DNA of 64,000 bases from Edaphochlamys debaryana (lineage: Eukaryota; Chlorophyta; Chlorophyceae; Chlamydomonadales), in NCBI GenBank assembly GCA_016858145.1, contig JAEHOE010000126.1, positions 248,001 to 312,000 of the forward strand, read 5' to 3'. A program made the translations under genes and the position numbers. Shown here piece after piece: positions 1-11,091 of this stretch. A model generated the notes under the pieces. The model was given only the letters and a program-made list of their open reading frames with translations. It did not search any database and was not told where the DNA came from. Positions within the stretch are counted from its first letter, which is position 1. Each line of letters opens with the position of its first letter.

Positions 1-3000
1 GCTGGGGAGCACACCCCGACAGCAGCAGCCCAGCACCCGCCCCGAGCCCTCAGCCAAGCCCGGTGAGTAAGAGAAGGGAGAGACGGCTGCTACTGCGAAC
101 CTGGTGTCGGCGTTTCGGGACTCCTCCGCCTGGGGCCGACCTCCACCCCCCCCCCTTCCCCGTCAGGGCCCCTCAAGCATCAACCTCAACATCTTGAGGC
201 CATACTCATCGGTCAACGTCTGGGGAAATGCATCCAACGATGCTGTTCAGACAAGCTACGAGCAGACTTCAATCCTCAACACGGCCTTCCAGTGCCTTAA
301 CGTGGTCATCTCCATCCTGGGGGGCACCAACAACACGTTCGACCCAAACGGTGGGGCCACCCGGTCAGGCTCCCCAAAGTAGGCCCTACACTTGGGCGTT
401 AGCCTGCAGCAGGGATAGCTATCTCTAGTGCCGGGCCGCTGCTCAACACTGTCAATTTTCAACCGCTTCCCGGTCATCCCCTCCCGTTGCCGCAGTACTG
501 CGTATCTTCGTGATCACGCAGTACGGCGGCCGCGACGACTTCATGGGTCGGCTGTACAACGTCTCGCAGCGGTTGCAGGCGAGTCTGCCCAAGAGGCCTG
601 GCGCTGCTCTCGCTCCTGCTCTTGCGCTTGGGTGCCCCGAGCCCCAGCTCCAGTCACCCGGGCGCCACCTCGACCCGTGCACGTGCGCCTGCACCCTCCC
701 CCTGCTCTCTGGACTCACTTGCCTCACTTGGCCTCACCCGGGCCGGCCCCCTGGCTCACACCCGCCACCCGCGTCTGCAACCCCTCCCCCCCGCCCCGCC
801 CCAACCCTTCCACCGACCAGGTCTCCCCCGACTTCTCCGACCAGCTCTACCAGCTGACCACCAGCCTGGTGGACGTGTTCAACTACATCCAGGCCAACCA
901 GGACAAGGTCGGCGCCACCAGCGGCCACCGCCGCCTGCTGCAGGCCAACCCCAACGACCCCGTCTTCGCGCAGGCGCTTCGGGGCTTCGTGAGTCGCGAG
1001 CGGCCTGACCTCTCGTGTCCCTACCGAGGGTCCACGCACTTCCTTAGCCCCATGTTCAGCACCCTCTTCGCCCTGCCCAGCTTGCCGTACGCTGCCCATG
1101 CTAGTCCCGCAGCCCCCCCACCCCGCCGACCAGCGCTTGTCTGCCCGAGGCTCCCGAGGTCCCAGACCTTGCTGCCACACCCGGCCAGCCGCGGCCGCGC
1201 CGCTGACCCCGGTCTCGTGCGTAACCCCGCAGATCAAGTCCGGCCTGACCTCCCCCACGCTCGCGGGCGCGCTCGGCGACCTGACGCCCATCTACAATGA
1301 CGTGGACACCATCGTTGACCTGGTTGTGGACCTGTTCTATTCCCTGCGGGAGGTGGCATCGCGGGCCAACGAGATCGCCAACACGCAGGTGGGGCAGGGG
1401 CCGGAAGGGGCAGGGGCCTCCAGATTGGGGAAGGGCTTGGGCGGGCCGCACACCATTGGGGCTAAGCAGGGTGGGGCGCTTAGTGGGAGACGCAGCCGGC
1501 AGCAGGGATGCCGTGTCCAGGACTGGCGGTGGTACCAGTGTGTCGCTCAACGCCCGCTGCCCCTGGCCCGTCCCCGCACCGTGGCACGTGCAGACCAACT
1601 TCCACCCCAGGGAGGTGCCCAAGCCAGAGCCGCCGCAGCCGGACATCATTGAGGGCCTAGACAACACGTCCATCAAGGTGCGGCACGGGGGGGTTCACGG
1701 GGATGGCCACGCAGGGCTGATAGCGGCAGGCGTGTTCGTCTGCTGTTGTTCCGGGGTTGCTCGGGGGGTATCCGAGGTGATTGCTAAAGAGGCGCACCGG
1801 GGTGGCTAGCTGCGGTCGGTCACGGCTGGGCTGATCAGTGGCTGGGTCAGACTTTCCACTCACCCCTCTGATGCCCCTGCGCCCAGGTGACCGTGCGGGC
1901 CAACATCCCCCTGGTCGTGGGCGAGGCCGACGACCCCCTCGTCGCCACCCCGACCCCGTCAAGCTCCTCGGGCACGCGCCGCCTGCTGCAGCAGATCACG
2001 GTGCCCCTGCCCGCGGGCTTCACGCCCCAGCCGCCCTCGTCGCTGCCGGCGGTCGCCATCCCTGTGGTCTGGCACATCCTCCGCTACAGGTCCGTCGCGG
2101 GGCTAAAGCTCCGAACGAGCACGCAGCCGGCACGATACTGCCGATACTTGTATGGACACACACGTGGCCTAATGAGCCGACACCCATTTGCGTCAGTCCT
2201 TGTCCCGTCGCAGGAATGCCGATGGCTCGTACGGCCCGCCCGGTGTAAATGACGCGTGCGCCATGATTCAGCGCATGATGCTGATCGGTAACTACCGCCT
2301 CACTCCCTCCAAGATCCAGCTGTGGCTCAAGGAGTGCCGCAATGACCCCAATAACCCGGGCTACCAGTACCTCACCCTGCCCTCCCGTGATTCCTGGCTG
2401 AACTGCGCAACGGGCGACTATTTCTATAACAAATGCGGTGACCTGATTCGGCCCTCGTGCGGCTCAGCCGACTACCCGCGCTCGATCAACTTCTACATTG
2501 TCGGCGAGCAGCCTCCCACGGACTATGTCGGCTACGCTTTCGTTCCGGGCGCCACGGATGACTGCTTCTACGGTCACGTGATGCTCAGCTGGACCACAGT
2601 CAGCACCAGTGAGCAGTTTGACGGGCCTGGCTTTAGAGCATTGCCCTGGGGAGTCCGCACACGGGGAGCCGAGGCAATGCTTTTTGCAGACCGGCGCCCT
2701 ACCCTGCTTGCCCTCCCTTGCCAGGCGGCGTGAACAACCGTGCCAACTTTGAGAGCGGCGTGTCGGGCCTGGTGCACGAGGTGATGCACCACCTGGGCAT
2801 GGACCACACCTTCTCGGACGGCGCCTGCTCCGATGCGGATGCGGCCTCGGGCGTGATGGACACGCCTCCCACCAACAACCCCGTGTGGAGCCAGGGCTGG
2901 GCCCAGAAGGCCTACCTGTCGTGCCTCAACTCTTGGAACAAGATCCTGGTGTCGGACTGGGATGGCGCCAACCGCGAGGCGTCGCGGCGCGTGGGCATTC

Positions 3001-4353
3001 CCATCACCGATCAGAACACTCAGTTCGACTCGTGCCCTGGTCTGTCCGGCCCCGACGAGATTGCCAACTACATCACGGTGAGGAAGCGAGCGGGGACGGT
3101 TGGCATTTGGAGGTCCTAGCGCAGCGCACTGGGTCAACGTTGTCCCAAAACCCACGGGGCGAGTCTTCACAACTTTCCAATTCTGCCCTGCTCCCTCCCT
3201 GCAGTACACGTACGACATCTGCCTGCTCGCCATGGGCCATCTGACCAGCGGCCAGATCCAGGCTATGCACCAGATCACGGCCAACACGAACCCCACGCTA
3301 TACGCTTGGGCCCAGTACTATGCCACTCCTGCTGGCCTGCCGCCTGGCGTGGTGCTCTTTCCCCAGGCTCCCGCGGCTGTTGTCGCGTCTCCCCCTCCTC
3401 CTCCTCGGTCTCCCCCTCCGTCCCCGCCTCCCCCGCCTCCTCCGTCTCAGACTCCCGTCCCCACTCCCAGTCCCAGCGGTAACAGCTGCCCCGCCGCCAA
3501 GACCGACCGCGGCTGCACGTGCTCCACGAAGTGGAACTTCCTGGGCAAGGACTACTTTGGCTGCCAGACGGTGCCTGGCAACGGGAACGGCGGCCCCTGG
3601 TGCCAGGTCGATAAGGCTGCCGGCGACTGCGTGCGTGCACGTGAGTTGAGGGCGAGGTGCTTGGGGGGTCCGGCAGTGCACACAACCTCACGACATTGGG
3701 GCCGCCCGAGTATGGTCCGAAGACATGACTTGACCTCGCCTGAGCCTCTCCCTCTTTGTCCTTGTCCTGCAGGCAACGGCTGGTGGGACTACTGCACGCC
3801 CGTCAGCTGCCCGGGCGGGCCGTCTTCCGCGCCCTCGCCCTCGCCCTCTCCGAAGCCCGCCCCCACGCCCTCGCCCTCCAACGCGCCGGCCAGCTGCGGC
3901 GCCGGTGCCGTCACCAAGAACGGCCTGACGTGCACTGCCGCCGACTGGAAGCTCAAGAGCAGCCCCACCACCTACAAGGGCTGCGCCAACCCCAACAATG
4001 ACCCCAAGGGCACCTGGTGTGTGCTGGCCAAGGGTCAGCTCTCCCCTGCCGGCGCTGCGTGGGACTACTGCCAGGACGGCTGCAACACGGCGGCCCCGCC
4101 CTCCACCTGCGACACCGTGAAGGGGCCGTTCCCCTGCAAGCAGGAGTGCCAGCGGGGTATCAGCATCAGCGGGCAGCCGGCCGGCTGCGTGTGCGCGGAC
4201 CTGTACTCGATCTCGTTTGACGGCTATGGGACCAGCTACAGCAACCAGCGCGGGTGCACGATCTTCTCCGAGACTGGGTCGGGGATGTGCGTGGTGCAGT
4301 GCACGAATAACAAGCGGGCCAACGGCAAGGCGTACGCCTGCAGCTGCGCATAA
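1..4353 (+). CDS. Pappalysin-like (M43-type) metzincin metalloprotease, copy A; 5' end outside window
   Basis: Exons: 1-62 (reading from base 3), 167-350, 496-578, 821-988, 1233-1388, 1594-1677, 1887-2089, 2214-2608, 2725-3077, 3205-3640, 3773-4353 (TAA). All junctions keep frame and match paralogue B. The zinc motif HEVMHHLGMDH lies at about 2773-2805, followed by HTF and, further on, VMDTPP, the arrangement I associate with pappalysins rather than gametolysins. Expected role: zinc endopeptidase acting on extracellular matrix or wall glycoproteins. After the catalytic domain come a Ser/Pro-rich linker (about 3385-3475), two Cys modules resembling fibronectin type II (FGCQ...PWCQV...WWDYC and YKGC...TWCV...WDYC) separated by a second SP linker, and a Cys-rich tail ending in SCA. 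Odd points: the intron at 579 has a GC donor (CAG|GCGAGT); intron 1389-1593 is absent from copy B; the Met-turn methionine appears replaced by Ile. The first exons, including the TM segment seen in B, lie upstream of the window. Confidence 0.85.
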
Positions 4354-6048
4354 GCCTAGTCGGATATTCACCGGTGCTCTGGCGCCTGGGATGGTGGTTT
4401 GGCTGGCCAACCCTGCAGGTTTCGCTTGGATTGGGATTGCGCAGTGTTGCTTTCATGTGCAGGCCTTGCCGAGTTTCCGGCTGCAGGGGATTGTGATAGT
4501 TGGCAGGATCGTTCATAGGTGCGCGCAGCTCTTCCCGCCCATGCGCTACCTCATCATTGCCCCCAAGTTGACATTTCCACCGCGCGTGTTAGGCATCACC
4601 AGATAGACGATCCTTTATCAGGGGGGCGGCCCCTAAGGTCGGCGCCGGCATGGCGCAGGTGGCAGCTGGCTTAATGTGTCTTTGATCTTTGCTGTGTACG
4701 GTTCCCGGCTTGGAAGTGGTACTTGTCACGGCCAGGTGTGTTCGGCGGTACCCGAGCTATGTGGGAACCCGGGCGTAGGGGCCTAGCAGGGGCAAGGTGC
4801 ACGCCAGCGCCCGCATTCATGAGTTTGGGACCAACAGATGGCGAGGCATCATGCATTGATCGGGATGGTGAGGGATTTGGGCAAAGCCAAGTGCTGTTGA
4901 GCGTCGGCGCAAACAGCACGACGGCACGGCGTTGGATGGAACTGTAAGTGTATCATCCTTGGCTGGACCGACTTCATCAATGCAGCATACCTATCCTATG
5001 AGGGGCCGTACAAGTTGACCCTCGGAATAAGAGGGGGGTACGCCCGAGCAAAGAAGCTGCATGGGCCCCATCCATGGGGGGCAAGGCTCGGGGGGCAAGG
5101 CTCGCGCGTAGTGCAAGGCACTGACGGCTGCTGGGGGGGTGCTTGACAAGGCTTGCAAGCGGATCGCCGCCGTCCCGTGTTGGGGTCAGGATGAGTAGCA
5201 GGTGTCAGAGCGGATTTCAGCGAGAGAGGGAAAGCAGGACGGCGTTCGGTATGGACGGTGTGCTGAAAGTCGAGCGACTTGTGTGACCAGCCGGGGAGGC
5301 GGGCATAGCCCCCGCGCAGCACACAAGCAACAAGGCTATCTAGCACTACACGGAGCGGTACGCGCAGAAGATGTAGTCGGTGATGCGGCTGATAGCGGCT
5401 ACGCTAGAGTAACCGGCATGCTGTTGCTGTTGACGACGTAGAGCTGCGCCGGTTACCCCTAGCAGGCTGATACAGGCCCTATGGGATACAGGCGCGAATA
5501 GCACTTTCCGGGGACCAGCCGGGGAGGCAGGGGTGACTGCGAGGGACGGCGCACGGCGGATGGAGGAGACAGGGGATCACCCAGGAGGCCAAAGCCATGA
5601 ATGGACGCAGTGCTGGACTCGTCGGATTCCTGACGCTAGTGCATGCCGGGCAGAGCCGAGGGGACGAAGTAGGGAAGGCTGACCACCCAGGCAGCAGTCA
5701 GACTTCACGAACACCCCCAGCAGCACGTCGCCACTGGCACAGGCCGTCCACTGAGCAAGTAAGCAGAAACGTCGCTATCCCCTGAGAAACGCAGCAGGCG
5801 AGCTCTCAACCCCGCGGTGTGGTCGCCATGGCGACCCGCGAACTGCCCGTTTCGCAAGTTACAAGCGAGACTACGTGCTTTAAGCGGCATTGGGGTTGTT
5901 ATGACAGGCAGGGCGACACCGTCTGCCTGGAACTAGTTTTGCAGCATGGTGTACGGTAATGATGCGCCATTTAGAGTCCCCTTGTCGCCCTTTCGCTTAG
6001 TTTTGCGTACGTAGACTTGCAGACGTAGAGAAGCCCTCAGTCCTCACA
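4354..6048. other. Intergenic region between the protease tandem copies
   Basis: This stretch holds the 3' untranslated region of copy A and the presumed promoter of copy B. No convincing exon is visible on either strand. A 16-bp sequence (GACCAGCCGGGGAGGC) occurs twice, near 5286 and 5514. A candidate polyadenylation signal is listed separately. Confidence 0.6.
4943..4947 (+). terminator. Candidate TGTAA polyadenylation signal for protease copy A
   Basis: TGTAA is the usual volvocine polyadenylation signal. This is the first one I see after the copy A stop, about 590 nt downstream. The assignment is inference only. Confidence 0.4.
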
Positions 6049-9000
6049 ATGGCACGCGGGAAATATCAAGAAGGCGAGAAAGAGGAGGTAGGCACCAAGC
6101 GCGCTCCTGGCTGCCACGGAGGCTCTAGTCCATCACACACGAAGCGAGCATCCTATAGTTATCGAGCAACACCTGAACACCTGATACCGCAAGCGCCTCT
6201 CGGGCTGGTGTGGGCGAACGCTCCGTCCGCTCTCCGCAGCTCTGTTCCAGCTAATTAACCTTTAAACTAGCTCTCTCATATAACGGGCCACCTGTTCGGG
6301 CTCTACGGGCGACTGGAAAGCTCACAGCGCAGCGATGTGTGCGAGAGCGCTCTCAAGGCTGGGCGGTAGCGGAGGTGTATCCTGACCTCCTCTCATCTGG
6401 CCTTCTCTCAGGGCTTTGATGAGTTCGGGGAGGGCAGCGACAGAGCAACGGAAGGCAAATGGCGACCACCCTACGGCCTTATCGCCGTTTTGTGCGCCAT
6501 CTTCCTAGTCGTGGGCTTTGGAGCTGGTTTTGGTGCCGGTAGGTGTCGGGGCGGGTGGTGGTGTCTGTCTCGGCTGTGGAACCTGCATGGCATGTGCTGA
6601 CCTCGATGCTTCTCCGCGTAGGCTGGGGTGCGCACCCGGACACCGAGACGGTAGCAGCTGCCCCTGCGCCATATGTGCAGCCAGACACGGTAGGGGCGCT
6701 GCTGTGGGCGGCCCGTTCGTGTGCGCTTCAAGCCAAGCGCCAACCTTTTTACTTCTGCTTGTCGCAGAGCTCGGCTCCCAACGATGAGATCATCCGGTTG
6801 TTCATGCCCGTGAACATCATGGGCAATGCGACGAACGACGCTGTCCAGACGAGCTACGACCAGACTGCGATTATGAACACTGGCTTCCACGCCATGTCCG
6901 TTGTCATTTCCATCCTGGGGGGCACGAACAAGACGTTTGACCCCAACGGTGGGGAGGGGGAAGGGGAGGGGGGCGTTGGAGAGCAGGAGCCGGCTTGCGG
7001 GGGTGATGGGGCGTCTCACCCGCCGGCCCCCTCGTCCCTACGCAGTTCTCCGCATCCACGTCCTAACGAAGTACAACGGTCAGCAGGACGTGCTTGCGAA
7101 GATCTTCAACGTTGCCCAGCGACTGCAGGTGCGGGGACTGCTGGAGGGGCCGTGCCTGTGGCCCGCCTTGCAGGGTCAGGCAGGGTCACTGCTCCACTCG
7201 TGGGCCCTCCTCCCTGACCGCGGATGTGGACCTCTCGGCCGAAGCGGGCCATGGCAGGGCCAGTAACCCCTGCCATGGCGGTGTCACTCCCGGCACGAAC
7301 TTACGCATGCCCTCTGTGCTCTCCGCTTGCAACCAGGTATCGCCCGACTTTATGGACCAGCTGTACGAGCTCACGTCCAGCCTGGTGGACGTGTTCAAGT
7401 ACGTGCAGGACAACCAGGATAAGATTGGCAGCACCTCGGGAGCCGGCCGCCGCCTCCTGGCCGCCAACTCTGCCGAGCCGCTCGCCGTGCAGCTCCTCAA
7501 AGCCTTTGTAAGTCGAGCCTTGGGCGGGGCGGGGCGGGGCGGGGCTGATGTGGGTCGGCCGCGCATTCTGCAGCCACGCTCCCTCCTCCCGAGCACTGAG
7601 CCGACGCGCATGCCCTGACCACACCATGCACGGTCCGCCGCCCTCGCTCCACCGCCCCCATCAGGTCAAGCAGGGCCTGACCTCCCCCGCGCTCGCGGGC
7701 GCTCTGGGCGACCTGACGCCCATCTTCAAGTCCGTGGACACGATCGTTGACCTGGTGGTGGACCTGTACGAGGCGCTGCGCGGCGTGGCCGCGGACACGG
7801 ACCAGATGAGCAACCGCATGGTCAGCTACCACCCCACCGTGACGCCGCCGGCCCCGCCGGAGCCCACTGTCATCGAGGGCTTTGCCAACACGTCCGTCAA
7901 GGTGCGGCGGGGCAGGGCGGCTTGGGGCCAACGCGGCGGCGCGCGAAATTTGCGGCGAGGATACCGTAAGGGGAGGCCGCGAGGCTGGCCTGCATGCGAG
8001 CATGGGCCGTGTTTGATGCCCGGGGCCTTGGCTTCTCCTCGCCTGTGCAGGTTACCGTCAACCCCTACATGCCCCTCATTGTGGGCGAGGCCGACGACCC
8101 CCTGGTCGCTGACGTCACTGTCGACGTGCAGCCCGGTGGCCGCCGCCGCCTGCAGCAGCAGATCACGATCCCTCTGCCCGCGGGCTTTACGCCCCAGCCG
8201 CCCTCAGCCCTGCCAGCCGTTGCCATCCCTGTGGTCTGGCACGTCCTCCGCTACAGGTTCGTCGTGGGCTCCAGCTGCGAAGGGGCGTTATCGTTCAGCT
8301 TCCTGCCTCCAAAGACGCGCACGGCGGTGTGCTGAAACCCCATCTGGGTCGGCCCTTGCCCCGTCGCAGGAACGCTGATGGCTCGTACGGCCCGCCCGGT
8401 GTAAATGACGCCTGCGCCATGATTCAGCGCATGATGCAGATTGCCAACTACCGCCTCACCCCATCAAAGCTTCAGCTGTGGCTCAAGGAGTGCCGCAATG
8501 ACCCCAACAACCCCGGCTACCAGTACCTCACCCTGCCCTCCCGTGAAGCTTACCTCAACTGCGCCGCCGGCGACTATTTCTATAACAAGTGCGGCGACAT
8601 GATTCGCCCCTCGTGCGGCTCAGCCGACTACCCGCGCGCCATCAACTTGTACGTTGCCGGCGAGCAGCCTCCCACGGACTATGTCGGCTACGCTTTCGTC
8701 CCTGGCGCCACGGATGACTGCTTCTACGGTCACGTGATGCTGACCTGGACCACTGTCAGCACGAGTGAGCAGTTTGACGGGGCCCGGCTTTGGAGCATTG
8801 CCCTGGAGTCCGTACACGGGCCGGGCTTCGCAGAAATAACCTGAGTTAGCTGTCCGTACAGGGAGAGCTGGGGCGTTTATCTGCGCTGAGCGCCCGCCTT
8901 TCCTACCCTGCTTGCCCTCCCTTGCCAGGCGGCGTGAACAACCGTGCCAACTTTGAGAGCGGCGTGTCGGGCCTGGTGCACGAGGTGATGCACCACCTGG

Positions 9001-11091
9001 GTATGGACCACACCTTCTCGGACGGCGCCTGCTCCGATGCGGATGCGGCCTCGGGCGTGATGGACACGCCTCCCACCAACAACCCCGTGTGGAGCCAGGG
9101 CTGGGCCCAGAAGGCCTACCTGTCGTGCCTCAACTCTTGGAACAAGATCCTGGTGTCGGACTGGGATGGCGCCAACCGTGAGGCGTCGCGGCGCGTGGGC
9201 ATTCCCATCACCGATCAGAACACTCAGTTCGACTCGTGCCCTGGTCTGTCCGGCCCCGACGAGATTGCCAACTACATCACGGTGAGGAAGCGAGCGGGGA
9301 CGATTGGCAATTGAAGGTCCTACCGCGGCAGGTTGGATATGGGTTGTCCAAACACCCACGGGGCGACAGGCGGGTTCTACTCCCCCCGGCTCCCTAGCAC
9401 CCGCCTGGTCCCTAGCCCAAAATGATCCTATGGGCTTATTATGCATGTTAAAGCCTGTTCTATGCTTTGGGGGGCTCAAAAGCAGTCGGTCGCGGGCGCA
9501 TGTCGGCCGACATGCTTGGGCGGGCGACCTCCGCGGAAGTCGCCAGAACTCTCCCGGTAGTTGTCTCTAGTCACATGGAGCCGTATGAGAATGGCGCGGT
9601 GCTTAGAATCGCTCGCGGGTGGTCGCTGGCCGTCAGTCAAAGGTCAGTTCTGGGCATCGTGGGCCTTGCTCTGCTCCAAATTACACCCAAACACCTACGT
9701 ATGTGTTCCATAGCTAAAGTTGTGAAGGGCGCGCGCTAAATCGGCGGCGGGACGCCCCTACCCGACCTCGGTCCGGCCGTGCCGAAACCCACCCCCGGCG
9801 CATTCTTGTTGGAGTGTTCCCTGGCATGCTTTGGGGCCGCTGAGTGTGGGGACCAGGGGTGGGCCGGGAGTGGGACCCGCCTGCGGGGCGAGTCTTCACA
9901 ACTTTCCAATTCTGCCCTGCTCCCTCCCTGCAGTACACGTACGACATTTGCCTGCTCGCCATGGGCCATCTGACCAGCGGCCAGATCCAGGCTATGCACC
10001 AGATCACGGCCAACACCAACCCCACGCTCTACGCTTGGGGCCAATACTACGCCACTCCCGCTGGCCTGCCGCCTGGCGTGGTGCTCTTCCCCCAGGCTCC
10101 CGCGGCTGTTGCCGCGTCTCCCCCTCCTCCTCCTCGGTCTCCCCCTCCGTCCCCGCCTCCCCCGCCTCCTCCGTCTCAGACTCCCGTCCCCACTCCCACT
10201 CCCAGCGGTAACAGCTGCCCCGCCGCCAAGACCGACCGCGGCTGCACGTGCTCTACGAAGTGGAACTTCCTGGGCAAGGACTACTTTGGCTGCCAGACGG
10301 TGCCTGGCAACGGGAACGGTGGCCCCTGGTGCCAGGTCGACAAGGCTGCCGGCGACTGCGTGCGTGCACGTGAGTTGAGGGCGAGGTGCTTACTTGGGGG
10401 TCCGGCAGTGCACACAACCTCACGACATTGGGGCCGCCCGAGTATGGTCCGAAGACATGACTTGACCTGACCTGAGCCTATCCCACTCCCTCTTCGTCCT
10501 TGTCCTGCAGGCAACGGCTGGTGGGACTACTGCACACCCGTCAGCTGCCCGGGCGGGCCGTCTCCCGCGCCCTCGCCCTCGCCCTCTCCGAAGCCCGCCC
10601 CCACGCCCTCGCCCTCCAACGCGCCGGCCAGCTGCGGTGCCGGCGCCGTCACCAAGAACGGCCTGACGTGCACTGCCGCCGACTGGAAGCTCAAGAGCAG
10701 CCCCACCACCTACAAGGGCTGCGCCAACCCCAACAATGACCCCAAGGGCACCTGGTGTGTGCTGGCCAAGGGTCAGCTCTCCCCTGCCGGCGCTGCGTGG
10801 GACTACTGCCAGGACGGCTGCAACACGGCGGCCCCGCCCTCCACCTGCGACACCGTGAAGGGGCCGTTCCCCTGCAAGCAGGAGTGCCAGCGGGGTATCA
10901 GCATCAGCGGGCAGCCGGCCGGCTGCGTGTGCGCGGACCTGTACTCGATCTCGTTTGACGGCTATGGGACCAGCTACAGCAACCAGCGCGGGTGCACGAT
11001 CTTCTCCGAGACTGGGTCGGGGATGTGCGTGGTGCAGTGCACCAACAACAAGAAGGCCAACGGCAAGGCGTACGCCTGCAGCTGCGCATAA
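6049..11091 (+). CDS. Pappalysin-like (M43-type) metzincin metalloprotease, copy B; complete, N-terminal TM anchor
   Basis: Twelve exons, about 958 aa: 6049-6087, 6412-6538, 6622-6689, 6768-6948, 7046-7128, 7337-7507, 7665-7901, 8051-8256, 8370-8764, 8929-9281, 9934-10369, 10511-11091 (TAA). The start is chosen because its 13-codon exon ends cleanly at GAG|GTAGGC and joins an exon carrying a hydrophobic helix (about residues 34-55) after a charged N-terminus; this predicts a type II membrane protein or uncleaved leader. HEVMHHLGMDH sits near residue 520. The last four exons have the same lengths as in copy A (395, 353, 436 and 581 nt) and are almost identical to it, so the duplication is recent or homogenised; the 5' exons are more diverged. 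Domain order matches A: catalytic region, SP-rich linker, two FN2-like Cys modules, Cys-rich tail. The 652-bp intron 9282-9933 is enlarged by a transposon; the homologous intron in A is 127 bp. Function is inferred: extracellular zinc protease. Start confidence is moderate. Confidence 0.88.
9367..9883. mobile_element. Non-autonomous hAT-like element (MITE-type) inside an intron of protease copy B
   Basis: The element is 517 bp. Its left end reads CAGGCGGGTTCTACTCCC and the reverse complement of its right end reads CAGGCGGGTCCCACTCCC, so 16 of 18 terminal bases match. It is flanked on both sides by the 8-bp direct repeat CGGGGCGA (9359-9366 and 9884-9891). The homologous intron of copy A has a single CGGGGCGA and continues directly into the same downstream sequence, so it preserves the empty site. 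An 8-bp duplication with CAG-starting terminal repeats is typical of the hAT superfamily. No transposase reading frame is visible, so mobilisation would need an enzyme from elsewhere. The host gene's splice sites are intact. Confidence 0.85.

Noticed and set aside
2609..2724. Donor downstream of TTTGACGG in the protease exon
   Set aside because: No GT is available there, and GC alternatives break the frame; the donor ACCA|GTGAGC, present in both copies, joins in frame to GC|GGC|GTG.
2725..3077. Gametolysin (peptidase M11) as the identity of the two proteases
   Set aside because: Gametolysins usually show QExxHxxGxxH. Here the motif is HEVMHHLGMDH followed by HTF and DTPP, which fits pappalysin-type M43 better. 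Both are metzincins, so the broad function is unchanged.
3370..3480. Pherophorin gene
   Set aside because: The SP-rich stretch resembles the pherophorin rod, but no pherophorin globular domains flank it; it is a linker between the catalytic and FN2-like parts.
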